Source of the DNA: Taenia hydatigena
Lineage: Eukaryota; Platyhelminthes; Cestoda; Cyclophyllidea; Taeniidae
Reading direction: 5' to 3'
Assembly: GCA_036345935.2 (NCBI GenBank)
Contig: JADWOT020000008.1
Span: 437,901-501,900, forward strand
DNA length: 64,000 bases
How positions within the stretch are numbered: the stretch's first letter is position 1; each line of letters opens with the position of its first letter. The notes under the pieces are model-generated. The model saw only the letters and a program-made list of their open reading frames with translations. It ran no database searches and was not told the origin of the DNA. This document shows, one piece after another, positions 37,447 to 51,727 of the stretch. Both the position numbers and the translations under genes were made by a program.

Positions 37447-39666
37447 GCATAACATTAGTGCAGACCGATTGCAGAGCGGTAAGGTTTAAAGGAAGTGTTT
37501 AGAAGCTGTTATGCATCTGCACGGGCATTTTTCTATAGTTGAATAAATTAACACACGACAAAATCCATCATTGCCAGATTAGAAGCATATAGAAATTTCG
37601 TTAAAATTTTGCCTCAGCCTGCATAGTGGTGGTCCTAAACACAATTTGTGTCGGTTCATCTAGCATCAAAAAGGAAGGTCATGAATTCACTCAACGGTCT
37701 ATTGATTGAAGCCAGCTACCTTTGAAGATTAATCGCTTTGTCTCCATGGAACAGGATAATATTAGCAGTAGGGAAATATGCAGTTAATATTTTAAAGGAC
37801 GCAACTCATTCCATAGGAACTTTCACCCGAGACCGTTAAATACTTCGGAACTACAAGTTTCGTCAAAATTTGGTTTTTGGTGGGCGCCTGTGTCAATATC
37901 AACAGTACATGGAAGTGGTGCTCTTTTGGCTTGCATAGACTAAGCGCGCTCCGACTTTTACTTCAAATGAGGTCATTGGCACTATAACGCAAGGACATCT
38001 GATATTTGAGGTGGATTGCGGGACATGTTAAGCCTAGCTGCAACACACTAAACGCATTTTTTATTCACGGTACTTGCGTGACACCTCTGGATAGCCTGTA
38101 TCAGCTCTCTATGCAGGTGTTTAAGAGTCAGGCGGCGCGCTAATTGGTCATCGCTGGTGGCCATCCCCATATTTTTCCTTGGAGTTTCAGAGGCATTTGA
38201 GACCTTACAAGGGTTAGTGCGACAGTCACACTCAACCAGCATTAATTTGGCCATCTAACGTTGACATTGGAAGTTGTGGTAATCTTTCTGACCGGGAGAT
38301 CAGTGTTACGAAGGTGTGGCATGCTAGTTTTAAAAAATGAACCCCATTCCAGCATGACTAGTTTTGCGTTCTAACCAATCCTTCACCATTCGTAACATCA
38401 ATTAAATTTAACAAGATTATTTCGTTAATAACAATGAGATGGGTCCTAAAGGCAGAGGTGATGGCCATTTGGTTAACATTCTCAACATGAAAACCTGTGG
38501 TAGTTCGAGTTTAGCTGGAGTCGCATTTGGATGTCTCATGACAAATTATCACTGTTGGCATAGTTTAGATGCTATTGAGTACTGACGGCCAGCTGAGTCT
38601 TTATCCGATATTGCGGTAATAATCATGCCTGCAGTGATTTTGGACTATCCTCCTCAGGTCAGGGGGGTCGGATCTAAGTCAAATTAGCAAATTTCGTAAT
38701 TGCGCCTAATGACATGCACAGATTTAGTAAGTCTTGCGGACAGGCACGATCTTTGTCATTATTTATTAAGGTACAATTTATTGTAACCTGTTAAATCACG
38801 ATTAGGTCCAGTTGCTTCCTTGCAGATGCATCCCTGTGCTTGTGCTAATTTGACAAAATCCAATTTGGTTTTTTGGGATCAGCTAGACGATCGTCGGTTT
38901 AGGCATGACATGGATTAAGCCTAGCATTTGCTTCTGCTGTTTGGCAAATAATGAAAAGGTAAAGGAACCAGTTGCTTGAATTGCGACTAATTGCGGTTTG
39001 ATTGCTTTCGCTGTGTTTATACGAAGACAATGACTGTTTTAAAAATACTCAGGAACAGATGTGTGAAGTGGACGTGTTGAAATATTTTGCGCATAAAATT
39101 TACCTAAAGACTGGTAGATGGGCATCTAAAGAGCAGCATGAATTCGCTGTCTGCATTGGATAGAGGTCTATTCAGAGTCGTGATTTAATGTGCAACTAGA
39201 TTTCATGAGTGGAGAGAGACACCAGGTCTATGCTGTCTGCGAAATTCGTGGCGGACACAAAAATCGATGCGTTGTCAGAAGTGCAGACTATATCCGCTCT
39301 GGACATTAAAATCAACATGCAAAGCTTCTCTGCTGTAATTAGTGAATGCAAATGTACAAAAGAACATCTTAACAATGAGATGCAGCTCACCATGACGTGA
39401 AGTTAACCTGAGGAATAATATGAGGAAAGGATGAGATTCTGTGGGCAGCATCTCCCACTTGGAGGTAAAAAAGGACAACGCCTGTGATGGACACGAGCAT
39501 AACGCTAGTCGGTTTTCAAGGAGTCACGCAGACGTGCGACACAATGAGCCGCGTATGTTTTGCTATTATATTCACCTCAATGCATATGTTTGTGTTCTTT
39601 TCGTAAGACTAATCGCGCCCTGCTGAGTAGATCTTGATAGTAAATTAATCTTCACTGGAATAAGAA

Positions 39667-39765
39667 TGGGTGAGCTTTAAAGGAGGAGTTGGATTGGGAT
39701 CATAATGTGCCTCACAAAACGACTGTTTTCCAAAATCATTTTGAAGAAACCCGTCTTGATGCTCA
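39667..39765 (+). repeat. Repeat I, copy 2
   Basis: Direct homologue of 37345-37446, about 2.3 kb away. Similarity may continue discontinuously to about 39920 (TTATGCATC plus TTTTTCTA), as at 37510-37540. Confidence 0.55.
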
Positions 39766-42700
39766 TTCACCAGATAGTAACTCAGCATACTCACAGAGCA
39801 ACGGGGCCATATTTTTCTTTGCTAAACTAGGTAACTTACTAGGAGCCCTATCGTTGCTGGAATAAAGGCCTCTAGAAGCTTCATCAAGGATATAATTTGC
39901 AAAATATTATGCATCGGTTTTTCTAGTATCAGTATAAAAGGCCTTGAAATTTCGAGAATAAAGGTGCGCAGAGATGTGCAAGATTTGAACTGCAAGATAG
40001 TTTGCCTTTGCGAGACAGGATAGCTAGTCATTACTAGGCCTCTTTAGCCCACACCCTGCCTCCGCAGCATTTTGCTTGTTGAACATCCTTATAAATTTTT
40101 AGAAACAATAGTAAGACAATGCTCCTGTTGACCATGGTAAGTAATTATTCTTCACTGTTGAGCCAGCGCCTACTTTTTTCAGTCCCATTAGTCTGATTAT
40201 TAATGTATCAAGTAGTTGAAAAATTGAGTGACAAAATGATTTTAGCGCTTACATGAATCGTTATTTTACTAGTCAATATTTAAAGCCGTTAAGGAGAAAA
40301 GGACATTTGTATAGCCACACCACACTGCCAGTGAGCCTTTTCTTTTTCGAGCATCATATATTAACATTTTACTCTTGTGCTTTTTAGTGAACTTTGACTA
40401 ACCCGCAACTTCCAAAGATTGAGAGAATGCGACATGCGCTTCAAGGCTATAAAGTGCTTCCTAAAACACGCATTTAAAAAAATAAAAACCCTTGACCAAA
40501 TTTATCCGTTCTCCCGCTCGAACTTCGTGTTTGCATCGGCACCATTGCTTGCTATTTCCATTTACTGCCATATGCTTTACGGACGACCGCAAACAAGAAC
40601 GTTATCCAAACCACTTGTATTTCATACAGTGTCAATTGCGTAATACGCGATGTTCACTTGCATCGTTCATTTGCAAAATGGTTTTGTTCTCAAGGGGCTT
40701 AAAATATAATACACCTGGGCACAAAGGAGGCTGTTTATCAGTGTTATTTTGAAAATTACGAGCAAATTAAATGAACTTTTTATCTAATCAAGCAGCTACT
40801 CTCAAGCCCTTGGCAATAATTGCAATGGCATAAGCGCCAGTTGGTGGTTCGGTTTTCTGTAAAGGAAACTTCCATTTTGGTGTGCAGGAATATTTTACCG
40901 ACATTCAGTGCAAGTATTTTTCCAATTAGAAGAGCAGTCGCTCTTCATTTTGTTGAGCTACGACCGATAGTCTTTACACTGAATGAATTTCGGCGAAGTC
41001 AGCTGCCGTTGGGTAAGCAATTGGCAATCTCAGGGAAGTCCCTATAGCGTCAGTGATAAGACTCAACTTTTAAACAAGGCTACAGACCATACTGCTGGCT
41101 AAGATAATTCTGCAGCCTTTTGGTTCCTCTTAACGACCAGATGCCATGTCTACTTCAACAGGCTTTACTTCATCTACGCTGTGATTAGGCTCACGATGCT
41201 GCTGATTTATACTGGATCACTAGGATATTAGTGTGCCATAAGAGGTGCAACTTGTCAACCCAAATGACAATTTACCGGAAAAATTTGGTCAGATCATTTT
41301 CACTGCCATCAATCCTTATCTCGACTACTGACTGCTAGTTTAAACGCTCCTTGCCACTCGTTCATCAAAGCCCCACTTTCTATCATCCAAACTGCGAAGG
41401 TAGAAATTAAAGGAGATCTCGGCCAATTTTACATGAGCACGCCTTCCTATTGCTTTCCTTTGAGCAGCACCAATTTTCTGCACATGAATGAAGTGAGCAT
41501 TATCAAATCCCTCATTTTATAAAAATACCCTGTTTTAGTTTTTTATCAAGCCTTCTAAAATATATCACTGTTTGACCAAAGCGAATTTTTTGTCCAGAAA
41601 TCAGCTCTTGTACACTGCGCTTGGAAGTGGCTTCAAGAAATTGATGCAGATGGAAGCACACTTATTTTGGACTTTAGATCCAGAAAATTGATGCTACTTA
41701 GCAGCATAGCGGCGAGACCAACCATGGCTCATCTTATCTTGACATTAGTTACATCCATTCCCTTATCTATTCCGGCAATAATGGTGACTAGCTGTGTTCG
41801 AGGTCTTGATGTCTACGTAACTAATTCTACGGCTTACTTCTACCCCTTGATGCTGCTTCGCGCATAAGCGCAGGACCATCAAATTGTTGTCAAGCCCTCT
41901 TAATGAGCCGGCAATTATTTCCAGTTATCAGCCTTCATTGCTTCTGCATACTACATGGGCATATGCCGCGACCACTGATGCAGCAATGAAGGTAGAGGGA
42001 GCAATTCAATTATTTTTAACGATCACTATAACGTTGGTTTGCTTAGACAACTTTTGTTAGGATTTTCTGCATTCCTTAGTGCTTTTCCATCCTTGCTTTT
42101 ATTCATTTCTCCGATTTCACACTGCGCTGTGTTAGAGGTTTCCGATGCACAGCCATCTATTCTGATTTTTGAGTTCTGATAACACCTCGAGCATACAGGA
42201 AGATTGCCGAAATTATCCCATTGTTACGTGAAGCGGATTGATCAAGCACTATATTTAAACGCATTAATTAATTTACGTGGTCACACAAAACAAAAAGCTA
42301 TTCCTTCCGTGATGGCCTTGCATTTCGGCATCCCATCGCTGGCCTGGCTAATTAACCTCCCCAGCGTTTCGTACAGACTGTATCAATTTATGATGCACTA
42401 ACAGAGTAGATCCATGCACGCAGACGCACAATCACTTTAGCTTGACCAAAATTTATGTGGCGAGGACGGATTATGCCAGCATGTGTCCTAATAATGGTGT
42501 GGAGATACGTGTTTATCTCGTTGACTGTTGTTGTGGATGCAGAAATGCGGATTTGGCCTAAGTACTGGCAGAGCCTATGCAAGATCAAGGGTGGCACTAA
42601 TTCATATGCTCAATGTCAATGTAATAAAAGGAAGTGTGTACGGGCATAAAATCCTAATGATTTGTATCGGGTGAGATTATACTCTCCCAGGCAAGAGTGT

Positions 42701-44968
42701 ACATGATTAATTCCATCACATAGACAATTTCTGTCCTACAGTCGACATATTTCTTCACGAAAACAGGCAGGAACGTATAATCATCTTGTTTTATTTGAAT
42801 TAGGCGCATTTTAATACCAAGAAAGGGCACAGAAGTGCAGATCAACAACTCTCGCATCCAGCAAGATATTATGACACCTGCTTGCAGCTGACTGGCTTAC
42901 GCATAGACTAGCGCTGCGACGATAGTTGGGATCACTAGCGATTCATTTGTCCCTGCACTATTCTACGAAGCTAGACTTAAAGGATGCAATCGCCATGATC
43001 TTTCATGACCAAGTTCATTTATGGAGAAAGTTATTCCCTGATTATAAGGTGATTTCTACACGTAGCATGCAGTAGAACGTACACATGGCGCAACGCCAAA
43101 ATCCGTAGATCTTCCCCATACGCAGGCTACTTTTGGCAAGAAATCATTTCCTCTAGGTAAGAGCGTGAATAAATGAGTAAACGCAGATAAATAAGGAAAG
43201 GAAAATAAAGTCTCACTTTTACCGTGAGTAGAAGGCATGCAGGGTTGTTACTAACTACTTTAAAATTAATTTATCCTCTATTTTTTAAAGCCATGGTCAT
43301 TGTTTAAAAGCAAGAAGGGTCAAAAAATGGCGAAGAAGCTTGTCCCCAAACATGTGAGCCAGCGAATCGACCGACCGAACTCGAAGCAATTTCACCCAGG
43401 CTATATCCAGGTAACACTCGTAATAAGATGTAACTTATGAACATTGGTCAGATTTAGGCAATGGCTGTGCTTAGAGTGCACTCGCAAGTTTTATAGGCAA
43501 AAGGTTAAGAACCGGTGAGATGTTTACCCATGGTGTCATATTGATTTAGAATTTAACGAAACTCGGTAGAGTTTCAGATAGTTTACTTAACACGAAATCG
43601 TATAAAAAGTGCTGCTTTTGCTTATTTCATCGCTTGCTAAATGCAAGCCTGGTTTATTTTCACAAAAGCTCTTCTTTTTACCTCGTCTTTTCAAAAACCA
43701 TAGGGACGTGAGACCACAAGGTGCTGTTAAGCAAACTGATACACTTAAATCTGGTGGAAAAGTGGCATTCGCAAACCTTTTTTCTGATTGGACTGATACC
43801 GTCCTCGCGGTATTAGCAAGGCTCTGCCTGCTATCACTAACCTGGAGACCAGACTTACAACCAAACCTTGAACATGACTCCTGGACATCGGGATACAATA
43901 GCATTGCAGATTCACTATCAGTGAGTAATCTACAGACCGATTTTAAGTGAATAACTCGCATGCATTCACAATGCCTGTCTGACAGTGCTCAACAAACATT
44001 GATGCGCTACAAGAGAGCTGAGCTGCTATCATCGCCATTTGGCACGCTTAAGAGGTGGGAAAGGTCACGAACGCTCATTCGAGGAGAAAGGAAAGGATGG
44101 GATAGAGATGCACTTAGTGATGCAACTAGAGGATATAAGAAAGTCAAAAGGTAGTGAAGGAGCGCTTAAAGGCTCCTCATTAGCATAACTATGCACCTGA
44201 GCAAATCTTATTAGAGCCCGTGGCGGATTCCAAGTAAATTTGACGCGCTCACTCCTATCATTCCCGTCCCACAACCACCGCTTGCGCCTGCAGTGCTGAT
44301 TTGCCAGCACTGCACAGTGCTCAAAATTTTCGTCATGCTGTGCATTGCTGCAATCCTGAATTCATTTTTTGGCATTATTATGCACCAATGTTTGCATTTT
44401 CCTTTTATTTTTGTCCCCTTTTCGGTGTTTTGGTAAGGCTACTTTTACTAATGAGTAGTGTCTTCTGCTTTACCTGATGTGCGTCATCCATGTCATATTG
44501 ATGCGCCTGTAGCATGATAGTGCAGAGTAACTGATAAAAACGCGTTTTTACCTGTGGACAAAAAAGGGAGATTACGCTGGTAATTACCTTAAACGGGAAA
44601 ATTTTCAACAGTGCGGACGCATGAGTGCAGCTAAAACGTGGTAAATTCTAAATTATTTGAAAAGAAGAGTTTTACGGTGTACTTAACAACTCTGGCCCCT
44701 TTCAAAATATTTTTGAATCAAATTGTCTAAATAGGAGTGACAACCTGGACTTTCTTCCCTAAATTTGTGTTGGTGTATGTGCTCTGCTTCACAAGTCCGG
44801 CGACTACTGAGGTCGGAAGTCGTCTTTATCTGCCATGACTGCTTCTATTTGGCTTATTTGCCCAGCCGCCAGCATGGCAATCGCTATCCACTTAGTGAGT
44901 TCCTTCGATTCTTCCTTTCTCTACCTTCCCCAAACAGCTTTTTGTGTTCCTCTTCCTCTATTTTTCAG

Positions 44969-45120
44969 CGAAACTCTTTAGTGATCTATTCACACTTTAT
45001 TCTTCGAATTGTGATTCATCCACAATTTACGCTATACCACAGCTCTCGTCGGCGTTAGATCTATTTATTTCTTTTGGCCGTGGTGTCTATATCGTGCGTC
45101 TTTTAGATGCGGCGAAAATG
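44969..45120 (+). CDS. Candidate internal exon, product unknown
   Basis: A long pyrimidine tract (about 44890-44965) leads into tttttcag, and a consensus GTAAGC donor follows at 45121. Between them lie 152 bases open in only one frame, coding for KLFSDLFTLYSSNCDSS, then ALDLFISFGRGVYIVRLLD and AAKM. The other two frames are stopped. The exon would enter with two bases of a split codon and leave in phase 0. The protein is not recognised and neighbouring exons were not identified. A random ORF with good splice signals remains possible. Confidence 0.3.
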
Positions 45121-48100
45121 GTAAGCTGTTGGAATCTGATGAACCTCACATTAGACGCTTTTTACAAGCCTTCCCTTTTTACAAAATCATTTTCCTACAT
45201 CCACTTGCGGCAGATTCTATTTTGGCAGCCTAAATGCCATTGATATCGGACATGCGTGAAGGGATGCATCTTCCTTTCATCAACATAGAAAAAATATCCA
45301 TTACTGCCCATGCCACACAGAAACTATGCTGTCGAAATCTGGAAAATGCATCGAAAAGGGCAAATGTTAGGTAGGAAAACGTGAGGGAAGCAAGGGAGCA
45401 GGAAAATCGCGTCGCCGCCTTTACTGTCAGCGTGCCAGTGTGACTTAGTCAACGTATTTAATCAAGCGCTTAAGCATTTTTGTCAGCTGCTGGTCACTCT
45501 CATATTGCAAGTGCAAAGCACGCAGACAAGGAGAGGCAGATGTTGCCCTTACATCCGAATGGCCTGATTCTATGCTGTATTGGGTGCAAGAATTCGGAGA
45601 GAAAACGGCTTGGAGGACGTGGACAGCATAGGAATAGGAGGTTAGTGCTGAACTGACAGGCAAGCTTATTGTACCTTTGGGAAAGAATGGGAATCGCCGA
45701 GCATTTGTAAAGGAGTAGCTAAAGCCCTCCTGGCTTGTCGGTGGATAGTGAATTATTTAAACGAAGGGGTTGCGGCGGGTGAGGTCTAACTTGTTGGAGA
45801 CAATTGGGGAATCCCGCTAAGCACTTGGCCTTACACGGTGCCAAAGTCAGCGCATTTTTCCCATAGAACATTTTGTGGTTAGCATATAAACATCTGTGAA
45901 TGGCGGCAGATGTTAATTTTGCGCGTAAGATTTGTCAGCGCAGTGCATCTGTGCTGGAATAGTCAGCTTCGCAAGGCTTGTGGATCATGGTTGATGCTAA
46001 TGAGCGACCTCGTATCATGCATTTGTGGTGCAAGTAAGGCGTTACGATGATTTGATTCGAACCTAGGAGCAGGAAAGTCAGGGCATATAGCACTAAGCCC
46101 GATGCAATTTGCGATAGCAGCTTTGAAACACCAGCAGTCTAACAATACGAACCACTGAAGCATGGTTGACGTGATAATTAGCTAAGCAGCGTCGCAGTTG
46201 TACACACCTTTTAGGCGTCTCTTAGTGTTTTTCGACCACCAACAGTGGAAGTGTTACTGGAATTTTAACCTGCATAAAATGAACTTAAGTTTGCTACGTA
46301 GCACTCTCCAATCATGATTTATAAGTATAATCTCTCCCCTTCTCCCTGCCTATTTACTGCCATTAGTTCCATTGAATGGAAGTGATGGCCTTGAAAGGTG
46401 CCATTTCGTTCTGCGAGTCTTGATATTATCCTCAACTCTGTCATGACCTATGAAGAAGTGCGAATGTTTAAAAGGAGTTATAAAACATCTGCGCCTTTGC
46501 TTGAAATAGAGCTGGACCAGACATCAACAATGCTCTACACTTATGCTCATTTTCATCCTAAAATTCATTAAAACTTGAATACTTACTCTTGTATGTTAGC
46601 TCTCCTTTAACCATAATTTCGTGCAATGTTCTATAGTCTTCCTATTAAGTTAAAAACAAAATCATTTTGCATTTATCATTAATTGCTTTTATCTCACATC
46701 GCTATTTCGACTTAGACTGTAGCGGGTTCATTTTGCACACCTAGTGGAGCATAAGGTAGTGAAATCTCAATGATCACATGGGAAAAGGAAAGGCCACCAA
46801 ATAAGCATAATGATGTCTCCACCCAGCAAAAGCAATTTGTTTGCCTTTACCTGTGTCTACGCTCTTTTTGCATCTTGAAGAAAGCCCAGATTAATTTTAC
46901 TTTCCCATTTACCACTAGTTTTAAACCTCACCCGTCAGTTTAATGTGATGCTATCTGACAGCACTCAAATCTTTTGCCATTGCCTCGCAAAATGTAGGCG
47001 AACCATTCTAATGCTTTAAGGTTATTATAATATAGTTTGATCCAATCTTTACTTGTTTTCCGATAAACAATTATTTAAAACCCAAAACCTTTGTAGTTAT
47101 CAAAATAACTTACAACTTGTGAACAGGAGGATGGGATTTTGCATTCATTGCCTGGGACTAGCGTTCAAGGGTAACAATGTGAAGATGAAGCCAAAAAGTG
47201 CACTCAGAGAAAGGAAGCAATTTTAATGGGTGAAGTATTTAATAAATATTAAAGTATTAAAGCTTCCTTATGTACATTGCGATCATTCTTTGTTCGATTC
47301 GGCATTCGAAACCAAGAAAAAGGGGGCAGCAGAATCTTTATTCGATCATTTATAGTTTAAAAGAAACATTAAAGTACCCATTTTTCACCTCGACTGTGAC
47401 AAACACCACAATCGGCATTAATTTTATATTAATCGCAGTTGTAAACTTGTGCGCGCTATGTAATTGTGGGCACAGGTTGGAATTATCTTAGAGTGCCAGT
47501 TAGCCTGCATGGTGAGATGGAGGGCAGGAGAATGCGGGCGCAGAAAATTGCAATAAAAGGAAAGGCTTTGTTGATCGTCTGCCCTTTGCACCACTTATTT
47601 TTTTGACCATTCCAATAACACTGAGTTGACCCGTGGGTTGAAAGGGCGAAGGTGTGAAGGCTGTGGGGTAGACAGTAGTGAATTTTGTTGCTAAACGGTA
47701 GCCCAATATATGAGGGAGGAAAACAACATAGGCTACAGTCATGTTGCGTTGGTGTTGGTTGTCATGGTCCCTTTGTTTATGTGCTGGTCTCCTTGTATCT
47801 TATGCACTGCCGAGAGTCACCTCAGTTTGCCTCATGAGTCGAGAACTGCAGCAAGAAATCAGAACAACAATTAAAAGTTAAATTTAAATTTTTGTTAATT
47901 CTGACACCAAATGACAAGAGAGTGCAGCTATATACTACAATTATCATAGTAGACCCCTTAAGCACCGGTCAGACCTAGTCTTCCCACTTTACTTGAAGCG
48001 CGTACTTCGCTGATTTACGGGAGAACCGCTTCACGCACGTGGCGAAAAACATCATCAGCCATGGTCTGCTGCTACTATATACCATCGCCAGCTATATGTT

Positions 48101-51100
48101 GTACTGATTTTCTGCTCTTGCTGTCCTTACTACATTGATTGTGTCATGTGTTATTCCTTTGAAGGCTAGTCGCCTGCATTAGCGCTGCCCACTGGACGCA
48201 AAGTTTGCCATTAGGTCACATGACACTTCAGTCCCAAACAAAATAAAGTTTTTTCATTCCTGGGTCTAGCATTCCATTTGCTATGCTGGATTAAAGTCGA
48301 GTATTGTAACAACGCCTCTCGCGGCCGCACTAATACACAGGACAGGTATTTTATTCTGCTTTCCAGATTTGCATTAATAGGTAAATTGAATGATGCAATG
48401 CGCACGTTTTTGCGTTCTCCTGAAGCCACATGACTGCATTTCTTTAAAGGTTACATACATTTCACTGCTATATTAATGCGCTTTCTCCATTTCGTACAAA
48501 TTTAGGCCACGGTTGCTATTTGTACGCAAATACTTTTGCAAAGTTTGTTCACATGATTACAAATTTTTGGCGATAAGTACTCAGTGACTGCGAACCTTGT
48601 GACGAAATAGGTGATATCCACCCGAAGGAGAAGTGAACGCTAAAATGCTAAATGGTTGTCACTAAGTCCTTCCAGTAATTTTACCAAAATATATGACCTA
48701 ATCTAATTTGGCCACTCCTCTTGAAACGGATAAAGGCCGAATCCATTACGCTCCACTGACACTATCATATTCAGGGCGCCGAAGGGTAGCAAACGGGTTT
48801 GCGGTTGACAGCATAGATAGTGGACGATAAAGTTATTCAACTTGACAGAATCCTGAATTGCACATGAAATTTTTACATTTATTTGGCAACAAAGAACTCT
48901 TACTGATGAAATACTAAACTGGCCCATTGCAGAAAATCTTGGCATTCTTGATGGGCTACAAACACATGGCTCACATTTTGCTGGATGCGGATTTGCACTA
49001 TCGGCTAATTTATAATCTAAAGCCGGCAAAACGGATTTTCTAGCCTATGAGGAAATATCAGCACAGATTGGTAGTGGACAAGGCTGACTACCAAACTTTT
49101 ATTAGGACCTTTCGTTCATGGTTGATACGAGTGCAAGAATTTGTTTAACAAGGCACTGAAATGCGGAATACTATGCACTGTATAGACAAGTCTTTCTTGA
49201 ACACAGGACGTGATTTTCAAACAAAGCAGCGGCATGCATATCTAACCAGCGTAGTTTGTTGCTTAATCTACGTCAATTCCATGTTTGAACCGCCCTTTGG
49301 CAGTATCACTGTATCGCTAGATCAGAAAAGAGGATGGAAGTGGCTGAGAGGACACAGTAACGCCCGACTGGATAAATGATTCGATCCCTTTTACCATACG
49401 TTATGGGTAGGCTTGTTGACATTTCGCAATGAGGTTTCTCTTTCGGTAATATGTGCAAACGACCGATTCTACCTTAAAGAAATAGGTTAACTTATTTTCT
49501 AGGCTGCCTTCTATCACGGCATATTTATGATTCGGAAAACTTTTTGTGTGGGGAATTCGTATGCAGATGACGGTTAAAGGAAAACTACCTGATTATATTT
49601 ATCGGGATAGAGTTCAGCGCCCAGATTTTGGGAATATATGCGCATTTTTAGCCTAACTGCTTTAGACTTCGTGAAATTTTGATGGCTCTGAGAGAGTGGA
49701 CAGGTCTCAATATTAGAAGGGTTAGTCCGGAATGTGAAGGTGGTGGATTAACGTTCGAAGCCAATGCTGTTTTTTTTGCTAAAGTGTCTTTATGACTCAG
49801 CATAAACTTGCCTATAGAAAATTGGTTACAAGTTGGGTTATCCGCACCCAGTTTGGTTGATGGCCTACGTGAGCATCTCATAAATTCCTAGCATAATTTT
49901 ACTTTTTTCAAATGCAAAGAAGAAATGGAGCAGAGCCGCGAGAGAATATGGTGTTGTTACCAACTTTGAGTGCTGTGTTGGCAAGTTAGTAAGAACTAAA
50001 ATAATATCAGGACAGTCTGTTACCGCCTTTATAAGCTCATGCTAGAATGCAGCTCAGGCCAAAGAGATCACTAGGCATGGAAGGAACCCCCATTGGCGAC
50101 TCCAAAGTCCATGTTATGGCAGCCAAAATAACCGTAAACTCAGCGTTATAATACTGCTTCTAATGCGTGACCTAAGTATGAACGAAATCCCATCAGGCGC
50201 GTTCGCAGCTACAGGAACCTTTTATCCAAATCTTCCGACTAAAATGCTTCAGTGCGCGAATTGCATTGTCGTTTGTGCAAATTTTGCACTTTGCTAAAAG
50301 GCAATTTCTCCATCTCGCTAGCTAATTTATAGATTATTTGAATTTTGTCAGAAATCTAGCAGTGATTGCGACTTGCAATACAGGGACGTTTGATGCTCCT
50401 GGTAATACATGGTAATAAAGTTGGTAATCTGAATGGGGGATTCACCATTATACCGCAGAGCTTCCCGAGCATAATTTGCAGTCCAATTGCCTGACAGGGT
50501 GCAGCACCTGCCTGTCTAGTAGCAAAAGGTCCGTTCTGCTAGGCGTTGGAGTTGCCTAGCAAAGAAAGACCTATTAGCGGCAGTCTGCTCTTCATGACTG
50601 ATAACTTACTGTGATGATTTATTGCAGCATAATTCTAAACTAGTGTCTAAGTATTTCCAAAATTTGCTTTACCTAAAAAGGTCCACCAGAGGTCACATAG
50701 GATGGTGTGTGTTCCTTGGCGTCATTGACAGGTACGATGACTAAACTTTGTAGTTATGAGCTAGTCTTCAATGCTTACGTGATCTTCAAGCAGAGCCAGA
50801 TCCGCCAGCGCTGCAGCAGTACAAGAGGTCGCTCGCTTAACTCATCTACCCCAGCTCTTGAATCAAGCAAAAAGGAGTTTTATTTATCAAAATCATATCT
50901 GATATTGTAATTTGGCCATGCGAAGTAAAATTTAGCAAATTGTGTGCTTTGAACTCTCCTCTGACTTGCTGAAGCCAACGACTCCTTTGATGTGAGATAT
51001 CATTCAACTCAATACTTCTTGTTTAAGTGGCGCCATGACTAGAGTTGTGTTCGTTTAATTTAATCTGATGGCCTTGTGCTGGTCGCGTTCAGCAGTGCTA

Positions 51101-51412
51101 GCCGTAACTACGAAAATGGAAGCAGAGGTGAGCTGGGTTGTTCAGATCTTGACAAGCGTTTCTTATTCACCTTAATCTAGATCCCTTTGTCATCATTAAA
51201 TTGTTAAACTGTTTAGGAGTACAAATTTTTTTATATTTTATTCATTACCCAACTAAAATTTGCTCTTTTCAAGGCAAAATAGCATGATTTCAAGATCGCT
51301 AACCTCCCTGAGGAAGTACTCAGAACAATGTGCAGTATAGAGGGTCTCGGAACATATTTCAATTAGGAAACCAACATGCTTGCCTAAGTGTTTTGTGGTA
51401 CTTGAGGCATTA
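45121..51412. other. No supportable gene
   Basis: Minus 45445-45663 (LQYESDQQLTKMLKRLIKYV at its end) and minus 48703-49029 (108 codons) are the most protein-like stretches and are unrecognised. 50,911-51,412 is AT-rich and stop-dense. Confidence 0.5.
46030..46110 (-). repeat. tRNA-like (SINE-type) relic
   Basis: On the minus strand an A-box-like GGGCTTAGTGC is followed after about 27 bases by a perfect B-box core, GGTTCGAATC (at 46052-46061). The acceptor and T stems do not pair properly, so this is not a functional tRNA. It could be the head of an old tRNA-derived SINE. Confidence 0.3.
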
Positions 51413-51727
51413 AGGCGAGAAAAATATGCATTTGTGGTTCACCATTTGGCTTAAAAGTGTCATACTCGCATAATCGCTAGTAGAGCTGAATAATCGACTT
51501 CATGATGAAGTGATTCGGTCATAAATTCCTTGATTTCGGCATTCCGGGACGCATTTTTACCATGATTTTACTTTAAGCGAAGATGAAACTTAAAGAAGTT
51601 GCTAAAGTGAAGTTTAAAATCGTCCAGTGTTTTATCGTAGGGGTGGATCCCTTGGAGACAAAAAGAACGCGCTTTCCGCCGTTCTACTACAGTCATGCTA
51701 AATAATTATTACCAAGCTAAGGAAAAG
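51413..51727 (+). repeat. Repeat H, copy 2
   Basis: Direct homologue of 10090-10340, longer by roughly 60 bases between the conserved left and right blocks. It contains multiple stops in the frame that is open in copy 1. Confidence 0.6.

Larger units (their letters stand above)
35487..44968. other. No recognised gene apart from repeat I; a few protein-like open stretches
   Basis: Minus 38048-38254 (ARRLTLKHLHRELIQAIQRC) and plus 39209-39400 (ADTKIDALSEVQTISALDIK) have balanced, helix-like composition. They could be exons or transposon fragments, but lack partners and clear splice pairs. 43587-43961 is open on both strands at once, so composition is the likelier cause. Confidence 0.45.

Noticed and set aside
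43587..43961. Long frames open on both strands
   Set aside because: Simultaneous openness on both strands indicates composition rather than coding; neither translation is recognised.
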